43,708 bases of DNA from Caldifarciminota bacterium (GCA_020343595.1 CP070802.1:749228-792935); one strand, 5' to 3'; positions 1 through 8,418 are shown, counted from the first letter of the stretch. Made by a program: numbers and translations. The notes: generated by a model not told the origin, from the sequence alone.

Positions 1-110
1 ATACCTGGGTTACCTGGCGCCGCATAAATCTTCCTGACTCTCTTCGCCTTGCTCAGTTTCCAGGCAAGGGCATGCTCGCGACCGCCACCTCCAACGATCA
101 AGATTCTCAT
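1..110 (-). CDS. purD: Phosphoribosylamine-glycine ligase (GAR synthetase), 5' end only
   Basis: Only the first 36 codons are in the window; the gene runs off the left edge. The reverse-strand reading from ATG at 108-110 gives [20 protein letters not shown], followed by residues ending AAPGNPG. This is the signature N-terminus of PurD: the GGGGREHA nucleotide-binding loop and the A-PGNPG segment. By family, the enzyme ligates glycine to phosphoribosylamine with ATP in step two of purine synthesis. Its ATG overlaps the TGA of the upstream GGGP synthase gene (ATGA, 107-110), so the two are probably translationally coupled and share the promoter at 844-871. A link between purines and ether-lipid synthesis is not obvious; the pairing may be mere operon packing. 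Confidence 0.9.
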   Translation of the reverse strand, partial: MRILIVGGGGREHALAWKLSKAKRVRKIYAAPGNPG

Positions 111-835
111 CGTAATCTCCTCATTATATCTTTGAATTTGGTTTCGGACTGCTCAATGATACTGCCTAATACTACGAAATCCGCGCCGGCATCGAAGGTT
201 TTCCTGATTTCATCATATTCTCTGAGCCCGCCGCCGACGATCAGAGGAATATCGATATTGTGTCTTACTTTCTTGACCATGGTATTTGGTACTGGATTCT
301 GAGCACCGCTGCCGGCCTCGAGATAGATGCACTTCATACCGAAATACTGTCCTGCCAGTGCATGCGCAACCGCAATCTCGGGTTTGGCTCGCGGTATCGG
401 CCGGGTGTTCGATATGTATTCAACAGCAGTGAAATTACCGGATTCAACCAGGATGTATCCAACCGGGATGACTTCCAGACCGCATTCCTTTATCATGAAC
501 ACCGCCTTTACTTGCTCGCCGATGAGAAACTCCGAGTTCCGGCCGCTCAGCAAGGACAGGAAGAAGATCGCACTGGCACTCGAACACACCTGGTGCGAGC
601 CGCCCGGAAATAATATTACCGGGCAATTTGCGTTGTCGCTCACCCCGCTTACGAACTTGTCAAAATGAGGAGTTACCAGTATGGAAGAGCCAATGAGTAT
701 CGCTTTGATGCCGTTGTCACATACCAGTTTTGTCACTGTCCCGGCATCTTCTGTGGAAATACGGTCCGGGTCAAGTAGAGCAAAAACACCCGGTTTTGAT
801 CCATTTAGCTGGTCATAAATCGACCCGGTTTTCAT
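107..835 (-). CDS. Geranylgeranylglyceryl-phosphate synthase family protein (PcrB/GGGPS)
   Basis: A 242-residue TIM-barrel prenyltransferase. By family it condenses sn-glycerol-1-phosphate with a polyprenyl diphosphate, the first committed step of archaeal-type ether lipids. Visible motifs in order are FALLDPDR (about residues 18-25), a GSS strand end, FPGGSHQV (phosphate-binding loop), [17 protein letters not shown], and IVGGGLR near residue 200, followed by GADFVVLGS. Length and motifs fit group II GGGPS, which includes archaeal and Bacteroidetes-type enzymes, better than the Bacillus heptaprenyl enzyme PcrB; that subgroup call is by recollection of motifs, not a tree. A consensus promoter lies just upstream and the predicted transcript starts within about 2 nt of the ATG. 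It overlaps purD by 4 nt. Prenyl chain length cannot be read from the sequence. Confidence 0.85.
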   Translation of the reverse strand: MKTGSIYDQLNGSKPGVFALLDPDRISTEDAGTVTKLVCDNGIKAILIGSSILVTPHFDKFVSGVSDNANCPVILFPGGSHQVCSSASAIFFLSLLSGRNSEFLIGEQVKAVFMIKECGLEVIPVGYILVESGNFTAVEYISNTRPIPRAKPEIAVAHALAGQYFGMKCIYLEAGSGAQNPVPNTMVKKVRHNIDIPLIVGGGLREYDEIRKTFDAGADFVVLGSIIEQSETKFKDIMRRLR

Positions 836-843
836 GCTGCTTG

Positions 844-871
844 ATTATACATTTCTTAGCAGAAAAATCAA
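844..871 (-). promoter_or_regulatory. Sigma70-type promoter for the GGGPS-purD operon, near-leaderless
   Basis: On the minus strand: TTGATT (866-871), 16 nt spacer, TATAAT (844-849). The start codon begins 9 nt after the last base of the -10, so the leader would be about 2 nt. There is no Shine-Dalgarno sequence. It is back-to-back with the promoter at 891-918. Confidence 0.7.
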
Positions 872-890
872 GGGGGGAAAACGGGGAAGC

Positions 891-918
891 TTGACAATTC
901 CAGAATAATGCGTAAAAT
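891..918 (+). promoter_or_regulatory. Sigma70-type promoter for the cNMP-binding gene, predicted leaderless
   Basis: TTGACA (891-896), 16 nt spacer, TAAAAT (913-918). The GTG start at 925 begins 7 nt after the -10, where transcription itself should begin. One of six promoters in the window with this same geometry. Confidence 0.75.
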
Positions 919-924
919 CAAGGT

Positions 925-1440
925 GTGAAAGAACTGGAGAAAGTCAGGCTTTTCAAGTACATGACGCCCCAGGAGGTCAGCTGGATGATGGTCCGCTGGC
1001 ACGCCAGGGAAGTACCCGAAGGCTCTGTTATTATAAAGGAGGGTACGACCGGTGACGAGATGTTCATCATTGAAGCGGGACGTGTGGAAATTTACCTTGT
1101 GCGCGGTGATGTTGTCTTATTATTGACCGAGCTTCAGGAATCCTTCTTCTTCGGAGAAATGTCGATCATGACCGATAAACCGAGAGCGGTCACGGCCAAA
1201 GCTAAGACCGATACTAGGTTACTTGTATTGAAAAAGCGTGACTTTATGGACGTTGTGAATGAAAATCCGAAGGTAGCCGCCAAGTTCCTCCTGGCAATGA
1301 CCGAGGATTTGTCCAACAGGATAATCACAACGAACAATAATTTGGAGACTTATTTCCTGATTAATCAGGCGATTGTTGATAACAAATCGTTCAGAGATCT
1401 TTACATACTTGCCCAAAAGGCCCCATCGTCTAGTGGTTAG
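925..1440 (+). CDS. Cyclic-nucleotide-binding domain protein, no output domain
   Basis: 171 residues with a GTG start. Residues about 5-120 form a CAP/PKA-type cyclic-nucleotide-binding beta-barrel. The phosphate-binding cassette FGEMSIMTDKPRAV contains the Glu and Arg that contact cyclic-nucleotide phosphate in family members. No helix-turn-helix or catalytic domain follows, so this is a stand-alone sensor module rather than a Crp-type regulator; its partner is unknown. The predicted transcript is leaderless. The last seven codons and the TAG stop (1438-1440) lie inside the tRNA-Glu gene, so the protein ends KAPSSSG, read from tRNA sequence. Either the natural stop was lost and the tRNA supplies one, or the overlap is ancestral. 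The tRNA is probably cut out of the same primary transcript, which would destroy the 3' end of this mRNA. Confidence 0.8.
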   Translation: MKELEKVRLFKYMTPQEVSWMMVRWHAREVPEGSVIIKEGTTGDEMFIIEAGRVEIYLVRGDVVLLLTELQESFFFGEMSIMTDKPRAVTAKAKTDTRLLVLKKRDFMDVVNENPKVAAKFLLAMTEDLSNRIITTNNNLETYFLINQAIVDNKSFRDLYILAQKAPSSSG

Positions 1441-1493
1441 GACATCACTCTTTCAAGGTGGAGACACGGGTTCGAGTCCCGTTGGGGCCACCA
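1419..1493 (+). tRNA. tRNA-Glu (anticodon TTC)
   Basis: A 75-nt cloverleaf with encoded CCA. The acceptor stem GGCCCCA (1419-1425) pairs with TGGGGCC, followed by discriminator A1490 and CCA 1491-1493. The D arm contains TAGTGGTTAG. The anticodon loop CTTTCAA (1450-1456) carries TTC at 1452-1454. The T arm contains GGGTTCGAGTCCC. The anticodon stem includes two G-T pairs. Its first 22 nt overlap the end of the upstream CDS, and the OmpA-family gene begins 19 nt downstream, so all three may share a transcript. Confidence 0.95.
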
Positions 1494-1511
1494 TTTGAAC
1501 AAGGAGAGGTT

Positions 1512-3542
1512 ATGAAAAAAATATTGTTTGTGATTGTAATGACCGTAATCGCTGCATCGGCCCAGGAGATCTCTATCTATGGTAACCGTGGTATGTTCAA
1601 ACTGCAATATGCACAGCCCCATGATATGGGCATGCTATCATTTCACCTGGCTGCCATGGAAAGATTCGAACAAAACAGGGTTGAAATTGCCGGCGATTCT
1701 GTGAACGACCGCAGACATTTCCTGGAAACTGTGGTAGGTATATCTTACGCAATCAACAACTATGTCGAAACACGTTTTCACGCGGCACCGCTGGTCAAAT
1801 ACTATGAGGCGAACGACTATCCAGTGACACGTGGCGACCCGGATCCGGTTGTTGGCATTAGCCAGTATGAGATCGGCTTGAAAATTGGCTATCCGATAAT
1901 CGTCGATGAACTGAGTCCTACGCTTTATGCATTCGGCATTGATTCCCGCGTCGATTTTGGCCCTGGTCTTTCAACCGATTTCTTCGGCAATGCGCTGAAC
2001 AAGGACCGGATGCTCTACGAGGATTCGATGTACCGAATGCCTCCTTATATCCCACATGACCCGGATTACGGCTTTACCGCACTCTTTGATTTCAGAACCG
2101 GCCCCTTTGCCGCCCATCTCAATATCGGCTATGTAATAACGGGTGACGATGAAAACCCCGGGTATGTGACGCCGACTGATTTCGCGGCACTACAGCGCCC
2201 CAACTTCGTTCCCCACGGTATCGGCATCGAAATCGTGCCGTCAGAGGGACTCAAACTCCTGTTCGAGACCTATGGCTATACCACCCCTGACTTTGAATCT
2301 GAATCTCTCTGGGTCACGCCTGGCCTGCGTTTTGGTTCCAAGAGTGTAGCATTCGACGTCGGTTGTGAACTCGGACTTGTCGGCACATGGTACTGGAAAG
2401 CATTTTTCAATTTCTCTGGTGGTTATGATCTGGCACAGAAGCCCAAAGTGCCGATCGCTCGCGTCTTCGGGAGAATCTCCGATGCGAAGACCGGCACCCC
2501 ACTCGCAGGAACCATTAGCTTCCCAGACACCCAGCAGGAGCCAGTACAGACATCGACTGACGGTACTTACGAATTATCTCTGGCACCTGGCAGCTACCGG
2601 ATTCGCGGCGACGCTACTGATTACAGGTGGCGTGAGCAGGGGCTCGTACTCAAGGATGGGGACAAGATAATGCTCGATTTTCAGCTGAACAAGAAACCGG
2701 TGGCAAAGATAGCCGGCAGAATATATGATGCCGAAACAAACGCTCCGGTGGTTGCGACGATCACCTTCCCCCAGACCGAATTTCCAAAGGTCGTGACTGA
2801 TACATCCGGTTTCTATACGGTGACGCTGCTGCCGGGAACTTTCAGGATGCGCGTTGAAGCCACTAATTTCCAGCCTATGGAAAAAACCCTTAATCTGGCT
2901 GACGATGAAACAAAGGTCGTTGATATCGCCATGCACACGGGCGGTATTCTAACCGGTAAAGTATCCGAGTTTGAAACCGGCAAGGCTCTACTCGCGCAGA
3001 TAACGTTCGTTAATACTAGTGTTCCAAAAATAACTACCGATGCAATCACGGGCATATACAAGGTTGCCGTCCCACCGGGTACCTACTCGGTCATGGTCGA
3101 AGCCGAGGACTATATTGCCGAAAGCGTGCCGGTCGTGGTGGCAAAAGACGAAACAAAGATACAGAACTTCGTTCTTAAGCCTGTTCCGAAAGTGGGCGAG
3201 AGGGTCGTCTTGAGAGGCATCACCTTCGATTTCAACTCGGCCGTTATCAAACCGGTTTCTTATCCAGTGCTGGATGATGCAGCACGGGTATTCAAATCAA
3301 AACCAACAATGAGAGTCGAAATAAGCGGCCACACCGACAGCATTGGTTCTGATTCCTATAATATGAAACTCTCTAATCAGCGCGCTAATTCGGTGCGAGA
3401 TTACTTCATAAGGTATCACAATATCGATCCGAGCCGTCTCATCGCCGTGGGTTACGGCGAAACCCAGCCAGTCGCCGATAACCGGACGCGCAGCGGCCGT
3501 GACATGAACAGGCGTATTGAATTCAAGGTGCTAAGCTGGTAA
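1512..3542 (+). CDS. Outer-membrane beta-barrel protein with three carboxypeptidase-regulatory-like repeats and C-terminal OmpA domain
   Basis: 676 residues. The start at 1512 is set by AAGGAGAGG (1500-1508) and by the signal peptide that follows (KKILFVIVMTVIAASA-Q); the longer frame would begin inside the tRNA. Residues about 18-310 look like a beta-rich barrel region with alternating aromatic and polar strands. Three repeats of about 80 residues follow (about 313-395, 396-474, 475-555). Each has a GRI-DAET-like opening, a TDTSGFY/TDGTY core and a PG(T/S)(Y/F)R-type turn, typical of CarboxypepD_reg folds. Residues about 559-676 are an OmpA peptidoglycan-binding domain with ISGHTDSIGSD and a final NRRIEF. 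By family it should tether the outer membrane to peptidoglycan. No own promoter was found, so it is probably read through from upstream. Confidence 0.85.
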   Translation: MKKILFVIVMTVIAASAQEISIYGNRGMFKLQYAQPHDMGMLSFHLAAMERFEQNRVEIAGDSVNDRRHFLETVVGISYAINNYVETRFHAAPLVKYYEANDYPVTRGDPDPVVGISQYEIGLKIGYPIIVDELSPTLYAFGIDSRVDFGPGLSTDFFGNALNKDRMLYEDSMYRMPPYIPHDPDYGFTALFDFRTGPFAAHLNIGYVITGDDENPGYVTPTDFAALQRPNFVPHGIGIEIVPSEGLKLLFETYGYTTPDFESESLWVTPGLRFGSKSVAFDVGCELGLVGTWYWKAFFNFSGGYDLAQKPKVPIARVFGRISDAKTGTPLAGTISFPDTQQEPVQTSTDGTYELSLAPGSYRIRGDATDYRWREQGLVLKDGDKIMLDFQLNKKPVAKIAGRIYDAETNAPVVATITFPQTEFPKVVTDTSGFYTVTLLPGTFRMRVEATNFQPMEKTLNLADDETKVVDIAMHTGGILTGKVSEFETGKALLAQITFVNTSVPKITTDAITGIYKVAVPPGTYSVMVEAEDYIAESVPVVVAKDETKIQNFVLKPVPKVGERVVLRGITFDFNSAVIKPVSYPVLDDAARVFKSKPTMRVEISGHTDSIGSDSYNMKLSNQRANSVRDYFIRYHNIDPSRLIAVGYGETQPVADNRTRSGRDMNRRIEFKVLSW

Positions 3543-3561
3543 TCATCTAAGTAATGGTAAC

Positions 3562-3589
3562 AAAAAAGGGGGCTCAGGCCCCCTTTTTT
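3562..3589. terminator. Bidirectional intrinsic terminator between convergent genes
   Basis: A perfect stem: A6 and GGGGGC (3562-3573), loop TCAG, then GCCCCC and T6 (3578-3589). The A and T runs let it work on both strands, ending the OmpA-family gene and the convergent GGDEF gene. The stop codon of the latter (3588-3590) overlaps it. This is the only convincing intrinsic terminator I found in the window. Confidence 0.9.
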
Positions 3590-6500
3590 ATTCGCTTCTA
3601 GTCCCGGCGATCTCTTGTTCTATCTTGTCCAGATATCTCAGATTGCCGATAACCTTGAAGATCTTATCTGCTTCAAGGAACATCTTCAATGCATCTTTGG
3701 ATTTATCTTCACGTTTGTAGGCAACACCTCTCAGATAGAAAATTTCACCGGATATTTTGTTCGGCGGCAGACCTCGAAGATAGGTCTGTGCCTGTCTGAA
3801 TAATGTCTGACATCTCGAGTTCTCGCCTAATACGGCCAAGATCCGGGCACGGTATATCAGGTTGTATATTCTATACAAAACATTGCTCTCCATCTTGAGC
3901 TGCGCGGTCATTCTTTTCACAAGACCCGCAGCCTTTCTTTTCTGTCCCGCTCTCAAGTAATACTCTACCTCTTCCATCAGGCAATCGATGTTGAGGAATT
4001 TTATATTTATGTCTGCTGCAACATCAAGCGCCGTTTGGAGATATCTTCTTCCTTTCTTGATCTTCCCTTTTTCGCGATAGAGTTCACTCAGGCTGATGCC
4101 GGCGAAAATGATGCCTTCATAAAAGGATATATCCTTAGCAAGTCTCAACGAATGCCGGAAATAATCCAGTGCCTGATCACTCATCAATCGGTTGTGACTG
4201 ATCATCCCCAGGTTATTGTGGAGAAGCACGATCGTTCTTTTGGCTCCTATCAATTTCGCCTTTGTCAACGCTTCCAGACAATATGCCTCGGCCTTTGGTA
4301 GATCGTAATTCGCGTACATCACTCCAAGATTATTCAATGTTATCAGAATACCTTCCTGGTAGCCCACTTCCTGATAGATACTGAGTGCACGATTGAAAAA
4401 CCTCTCACTCATGGTGATATTGAATTTTCCCTGGTAGTTAAGCCCCAGGTCGACGAAGCAGGCGGCAATGTTCTTCTTGTCGCCGATCGACCTTCTGATC
4501 CGCAGGCTTTTCTTGATATACTGCTCTGCACTATTGAATTTCCCCATCCTCAGCAGGACGACGCCGAGTATGACGTACGCATCGCCGAGCGTCTGCCTGT
4601 TAACATACTTCTTCCTTTTCAATATGTCAAAGCACTCTTCTCGTGCTCGTGCATACTGCCCCATCCTTGTATATAGCCATGCGATCGCCGCTCTGAATAT
4701 ATACACAGCATTTGAACCCTTTGTGATCTTCACTCCTTTTTCGTAGTACTTCAAGCTTCTTCTATATTGCCCCATTTTCTCATGGACATTCCCTAACTTC
4801 TCGTATATACGATAGGCATGCGGGTTGATCTTCAAGCATTTACGCAGAAGATCCAATGCTCGGCTGTAGTGACCGATCGAAATATGAATATCGGCAAGGG
4901 CAAAATTTATCTGGAAGATCTGCTCAATATTGTCCTCGTATTTAAGAGCGGTCTCGTAGAACTGAAGGGCAAGGCTGTGAGCGTAATTGTCTCGCGCCTT
5001 CAGGGCAGCCTTCTTTGAATAATCTAATGTCTTCGGAGCATTTCTTGCATGCGTGAAATGATTTACCAGTTCCTCATAGTAATCCGAGATACTACTATGG
5101 AATGTTGTCTCTATCGCCTCTCCGACCGAACGATGGTAGCTTCGTAGATTGCTCCGTGTTATGTTTTTATATACTATCTGACGGACTATATCCTCCGAGA
5201 AGAAATAAGTGTCCGCAGTCCTATTCTTCAAGAATCCCGTTCTGCATAGCTCATCCAATTCCTCCAGTATCTGACCTACATTCCGTTTACTGGCAAGCGC
5301 AATGATCTCCGGAGAAAACTCCTGACCAAAGACCGCAGCGATCTCCAGAAATGCTTGTGTTTCGGGATCGAGCTTTTCGTATTTCCTCTTTATCGTTTCT
5401 TCAATCGTTGAGGGAATCGAGACCGCACTGCCTTTCGCCAAAACCCACTCATTGCCATCCCAATGAAGCCTCTTGCTGTGCCAGTAAGCTTTCAGAATCT
5501 CTTCAATGAAGAACGGATTGCCACCGCTTTCCTTATTGATCAACCGGGCGACGGGCGGCGGGACCTTACCCATTACAGACTCCAGGAGTTGATTGGTCTG
5601 AACGTCGCTCAAAGGGCTGAGCGTGATCTGAGTATAGAGACGTTCCCGTGCCCACAGCCCGAGGTAATTTGAGAGCGCAGAATTCTTCTTCTCTTCGATA
5701 CGATACGTGCCAAAGATCGCCAAGCTGTTTCTTGTGCTTCGCATCAGGAAATCCAGCAGCTCAATGCTCGGCCGGTCTGCCCAATGCAGATCGTCGATAA
5801 AGAGAATAGTCGTACCCGGATAAACTGCCTCGGATAATTTGCCAAGAAACTCACTGATAGCGTGATACAAACGATACTTGTCCAGTTCTTCGACCTCGAC
5901 AGTACGGAGTATTCCAGACACCGGCAGTAGTTTCGCGAGTTCGCTCTGGTAGATCTCTGCCATTCTCTTGAATGTCTGCTGCACCAGGGAAAAATCGCTG
6001 TTGAGCATATCCCGCAACATGTTCTTGAATGGATGATACGCAACCAGTGCGAGAGCCTCATACGCATTGCCCCTCGCAACGATCTGGGTGTTCAAACGGT
6101 CCTTGATTTCCATTACGAATCTGGTCTTACCTATTCCCACGGTACCGGCTATGAAAATCGTTTTGAACTCCTTCAGCTGATTGATACACCAATTGGTTTC
6201 GTCTTCACGGCCGATCGTCACCGGAGAGGGTATTCTCAACCGCCTGACAGCCGTGTGCCTCACGCCTATCCGGTTCTTTCCCTCTCGCTTTGCCTGGTAC
6301 ATCAGCACGTCTGCATGGTCGATCAAATTATCCGCTTGTGCTCCATTATCCGGGAAAACCGCAAAACCGATACTACATTGAATCTTGTGGGTTCGCACTT
6401 CAACCTCTGCAAGGGTTGCGATGATGCGGCGGCCCAGCTCCAGGACCCCGCCAGCCGAACTGTTGGGCATAAGCACGAAGAACTCATCCCCGCCATAGCG

Positions 6501-6740
6501 TACAACGCTGTCGACCTCCCTGACGTTCTCACGTAAAAACTCGCCGAATTTCGCCAGCACGCGGTCACCTTCAAGGTGTCCGAACTTATTGTTGATGCTT
6601 CGAAAATCATCAACGTCGACCAGCATCAGTGCGAATTTTGTGTCAAACCTCTTGGCGCGCTTGATTTCATTGTCGATCCAATAGCGCATATAGCGCCGGT
6701 TGTAACAATTTGTGAGGTCGTCGCGATATATTTCCTTCAT
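3588..6740 (-). CDS. Multidomain regulator: GGDEF (diguanylate cyclase) + AAA/NACHT-like ATPase + TPR array
   Basis: 1050 residues from ATG at 6740. Residues about 1-165 are a GGDEF domain with DDLTNCYNRRY, an intact GGDEF motif (83-87) and an RxxD inhibitory I-site (REVD, 74-77) five residues before it, so it should make c-di-GMP and be product-inhibited. Residues about 175-480 form an ATPase like that of MalT/adenylate-cyclase-type regulators, with Walker A GTVGIGKT (199-206) and Walker B ILFIDDLHWAD (Asp 315-316). The C-terminal half is tetratricopeptide repeats with recurrent A-x-Y-x-(K/R)-A-L signatures. There is no DNA-binding domain. The TTG start 24 nt upstream (6764) is unlikely because it lies inside the promoter spacer. 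Putting a cyclase at the N-terminus of an ATPase/TPR sensor suggests ligand- or partner-gated c-di-GMP signalling, but the input is unknown. Confidence 0.85.
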   Translation of the reverse strand: MKEIYRDDLTNCYNRRYMRYWIDNEIKRAKRFDTKFALMLVDVDDFRSINNKFGHLEGDRVLAKFGEFLRENVREVDSVVRYGGDEFFVLMPNSSAGGVLELGRRIIATLAEVEVRTHKIQCSIGFAVFPDNGAQADNLIDHADVLMYQAKREGKNRIGVRHTAVRRLRIPSPVTIGREDETNWCINQLKEFKTIFIAGTVGIGKTRFVMEIKDRLNTQIVARGNAYEALALVAYHPFKNMLRDMLNSDFSLVQQTFKRMAEIYQSELAKLLPVSGILRTVEVEELDKYRLYHAISEFLGKLSEAVYPGTTILFIDDLHWADRPSIELLDFLMRSTRNSLAIFGTYRIEEKKNSALSNYLGLWARERLYTQITLSPLSDVQTNQLLESVMGKVPPPVARLINKESGGNPFFIEEILKAYWHSKRLHWDGNEWVLAKGSAVSIPSTIEETIKRKYEKLDPETQAFLEIAAVFGQEFSPEIIALASKRNVGQILEELDELCRTGFLKNRTADTYFFSEDIVRQIVYKNITRSNLRSYHRSVGEAIETTFHSSISDYYEELVNHFTHARNAPKTLDYSKKAALKARDNYAHSLALQFYETALKYEDNIEQIFQINFALADIHISIGHYSRALDLLRKCLKINPHAYRIYEKLGNVHEKMGQYRRSLKYYEKGVKITKGSNAVYIFRAAIAWLYTRMGQYARAREECFDILKRKKYVNRQTLGDAYVILGVVLLRMGKFNSAEQYIKKSLRIRRSIGDKKNIAACFVDLGLNYQGKFNITMSERFFNRALSIYQEVGYQEGILITLNNLGVMYANYDLPKAEAYCLEALTKAKLIGAKRTIVLLHNNLGMISHNRLMSDQALDYFRHSLRLAKDISFYEGIIFAGISLSELYREKGKIKKGRRYLQTALDVAADINIKFLNIDCLMEEVEYYLRAGQKRKAAGLVKRMTAQLKMESNVLYRIYNLIYRARILAVLGENSRCQTLFRQAQTYLRGLPPNKISGEIFYLRGVAYKREDKSKDALKMFLEADKIFKVIGNLRYLDKIEQEIAGTRSE

Positions 6741-6749
6741 CTCCAAACG

Positions 6750-6778
6750 ATTATAATCACTCAACTAAGTGAAGTCAA
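6750..6778 (-). promoter_or_regulatory. Sigma70-type promoter for the GGDEF/AAA/TPR gene
   Basis: On the minus strand: TTGACT (6773-6778), 17 nt spacer, TATAAT (6750-6755). ATG 6740 begins 10 nt after the -10, giving a leader of about 3 nt. A hairpin, ACGACA (6792-6797) with TGTCGT (6804-6809), lies just upstream of the -35 and could be an operator. Confidence 0.7.
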
Positions 6779-7173
6779 CTGACGCCTATGAACGACATAC
6801 GTTTGTCGTGTTCGTATCTCGTATTCGTGGGAAACTGCGACGAAAGAGGCTTATTGTTGTGGTTATTTGTTTTTGCTGCCAGTATTGTCACCGGGTTTGG
6901 TCCTTTGTTGCGAACCATAAAACGTACAACCAAGACCATACAGGCAGCCAAACCCAACAACTATGGCGATCGTCCCGCGGTCTCGAAAAGCGGTACGTTA
7001 TCGAGACACGGATTCGGTTTCGTGCCGTGGGACGTAACCTTTTTGGACGAAACGGGCCTCGTAACCGATAAACGTCACCAATATTTCAGTATCTGTTTTG
7101 GTAGTTTGGATTTGAGTATTGGAATTTATTTAGGATTTCGTGCTTCGAATTTCGGATTTCCCTCGCTAGAGGG
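6779..7173. other. Gene-free spacer with several inverted repeats and degenerate TTTNGG-type sequence
   Basis: About 395 nt between two minus-strand genes. Small ORFs on both strands have no start signals or recognisable product. Visible structures are ACGACA/TGTCGT (6792-6809), GTCTCGA/TCGAGAC (6980-6986 with 7001-7007), a GTTTCGT/ACGAAAC pair around 7017-7055, and CCCTC-GCTA-GAGGG (7160-7173) directly after the permease stop. About 7095-7160 is a low-complexity run of TTTGGA, TTTAGG and TTTCGG units. The hairpin at 7160-7173 lacks a T-tract on the minus strand, so I do not call it a terminator. Confidence 0.5.
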
Positions 7174-8418
7174 TTATTCGTATCTCAGTGCTTCTATCGG
7201 GTTGAGCCCGGCCGCACGCCGCGCCGGGTAGATACCGAAGAAAATACCCACCGCAGCAGAAAATCCGAAGCCGAGAATCACCATCCACAGCGATACCGAA
7301 GCTTTGAGTGGGGAAACGACCGAGATGAGCCAGGCAAGGATCAAACCGAACATAATACCGATGACTCCACCGATGAGAGCAAGGAATACTGATTCAACCA
7401 GAAACTGCGAGAGGATGTTCTGGTTGGATGCACCAACTGCCTTCCGTATCCCGATTTCCCGGGTACGTTCGGCAACGGAAACGAGCATAATATTCATGAT
7501 ACCGATACCGCCGACCACCAGCGAAATCGCCGCGATCGCTACGATCGCGATGAATCCTACGCGAGTAATATTCTGATATATCTCCATCAGCATCTGCTGC
7601 GTGCCTATCTCAAAATCATCCTTTTTGTCGAAAGACAGCCCGTGTCGCCGGCGCATCAATTCTCTCACTTCATCTATCGTCTTCTCGGACTGACCGGTTT
7701 TTGGCTTGATGTCAACTGAATATCCAAAGAATGCCCGTTCAATTACCGACTCTCCCCGCGGAAATATCTTCTCAAAGAACGTATAGGGCATAACCAGCAT
7801 GTTATCCATGCTTTGTCCGAGGAAGGCTCCTTTTTCTCTGAATACGCCGATTATCTTCAGACGGTGACCACGCACGTTCAATTCCTTACCTACGGGCGAG
7901 CCTTCCGGAAAAATGTTCTTGGCAACGTATGAACCTATTATGCACAAAGCACGGCGATGCGTAACATCATCGCGCGTAAAATCACGGCCGCTTTCGACAA
8001 AGCGATTATTCACCTTTGAGAAATTCTCGGCAGAACCGATGACACGTACCGAAGCAACTTCCTTATCTCGATACTTGAGTTTTGTCAGTTGCTGTGATAT
8101 TTCCGGGATCGCCACATCGACCGACGGTAGTTGATTGATCGCCTCGGCATCTTCGGGCGTGAGATCAGGACGGTTTGCGATCTCCTCGATGTTCCGCGGC
8201 CCGGCCATGACAATCGGCGACTTACTTAGGAACACAAGGTCTGATCCGATCGACTGTATCTGTTCGGCAACCGAACGGTTCAGCCCTTCGATCAATGAAA
8301 GGATCGCGATCACTGTGCTGACCCCGATTATGATGCCAAGCGCTGTAAGAAATGACCGCAAGCGATGGGTTTTGAAGGTCTGTAACGACAGGGATACCTT
8401 TAGCCACAAATCATTCAT
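7174..8418 (-). CDS. MacB/FtsX-type ABC transporter permease
   Basis: 414 residues. One transmembrane helix near the N-terminus (about 20-45, SFLTALGIIIGVSTVIAILS) is followed by a periplasmic MacB core domain (about 50-270). Three C-terminal helices include GGIGIMNIMLVSVAERTREI, the FtsX/MacB permease hallmark. The protein ends NPIEALRYE, usual for the family. There is no fused ATPase; that is supplied by the preceding gene, whose TGA overlaps this ATG by 8 nt. With the adaptor and TolC genes upstream this is the inner-membrane part of a tripartite exporter that probably works as a mechanotransmission pump. Substrate (peptide, lipid or macrolide) cannot be inferred. Confidence 0.85.
   Translation of the reverse strand: MNDLWLKVSLSLQTFKTHRLRSFLTALGIIIGVSTVIAILSLIEGLNRSVAEQIQSIGSDLVFLSKSPIVMAGPRNIEEIANRPDLTPEDAEAINQLPSVDVAIPEISQQLTKLKYRDKEVASVRVIGSAENFSKVNNRFVESGRDFTRDDVTHRRALCIIGSYVAKNIFPEGSPVGKELNVRGHRLKIIGVFREKGAFLGQSMDNMLVMPYTFFEKIFPRGESVIERAFFGYSVDIKPKTGQSEKTIDEVRELMRRRHGLSFDKKDDFEIGTQQMLMEIYQNITRVGFIAIVAIAAISLVVGGIGIMNIMLVSVAERTREIGIRKAVGASNQNILSQFLVESVFLALIGGVIGIMFGLILAWLISVVSPLKASVSLWMVILGFGFSAAVGIFFGIYPARRAAGLNPIEALRYE

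Noticed and set aside
1458-1511. An 18-codon N-terminal extension of the OmpA-family gene
   Set aside because: It begins inside the tRNA; the ATG at 1512 has an AAGGAGAGG site and a clean signal peptide.
7160-7173. Intrinsic terminator after the permease gene
   Set aside because: A 5-bp hairpin with AAATCC, not T, on the minus strand.
6788-7231. A 147-codon plus-strand frame and a 61-codon minus-strand frame in the spacer
   Set aside because: No promoter or ribosome-binding site, low-complexity translation, and overlap with the 3' end of the permease gene.
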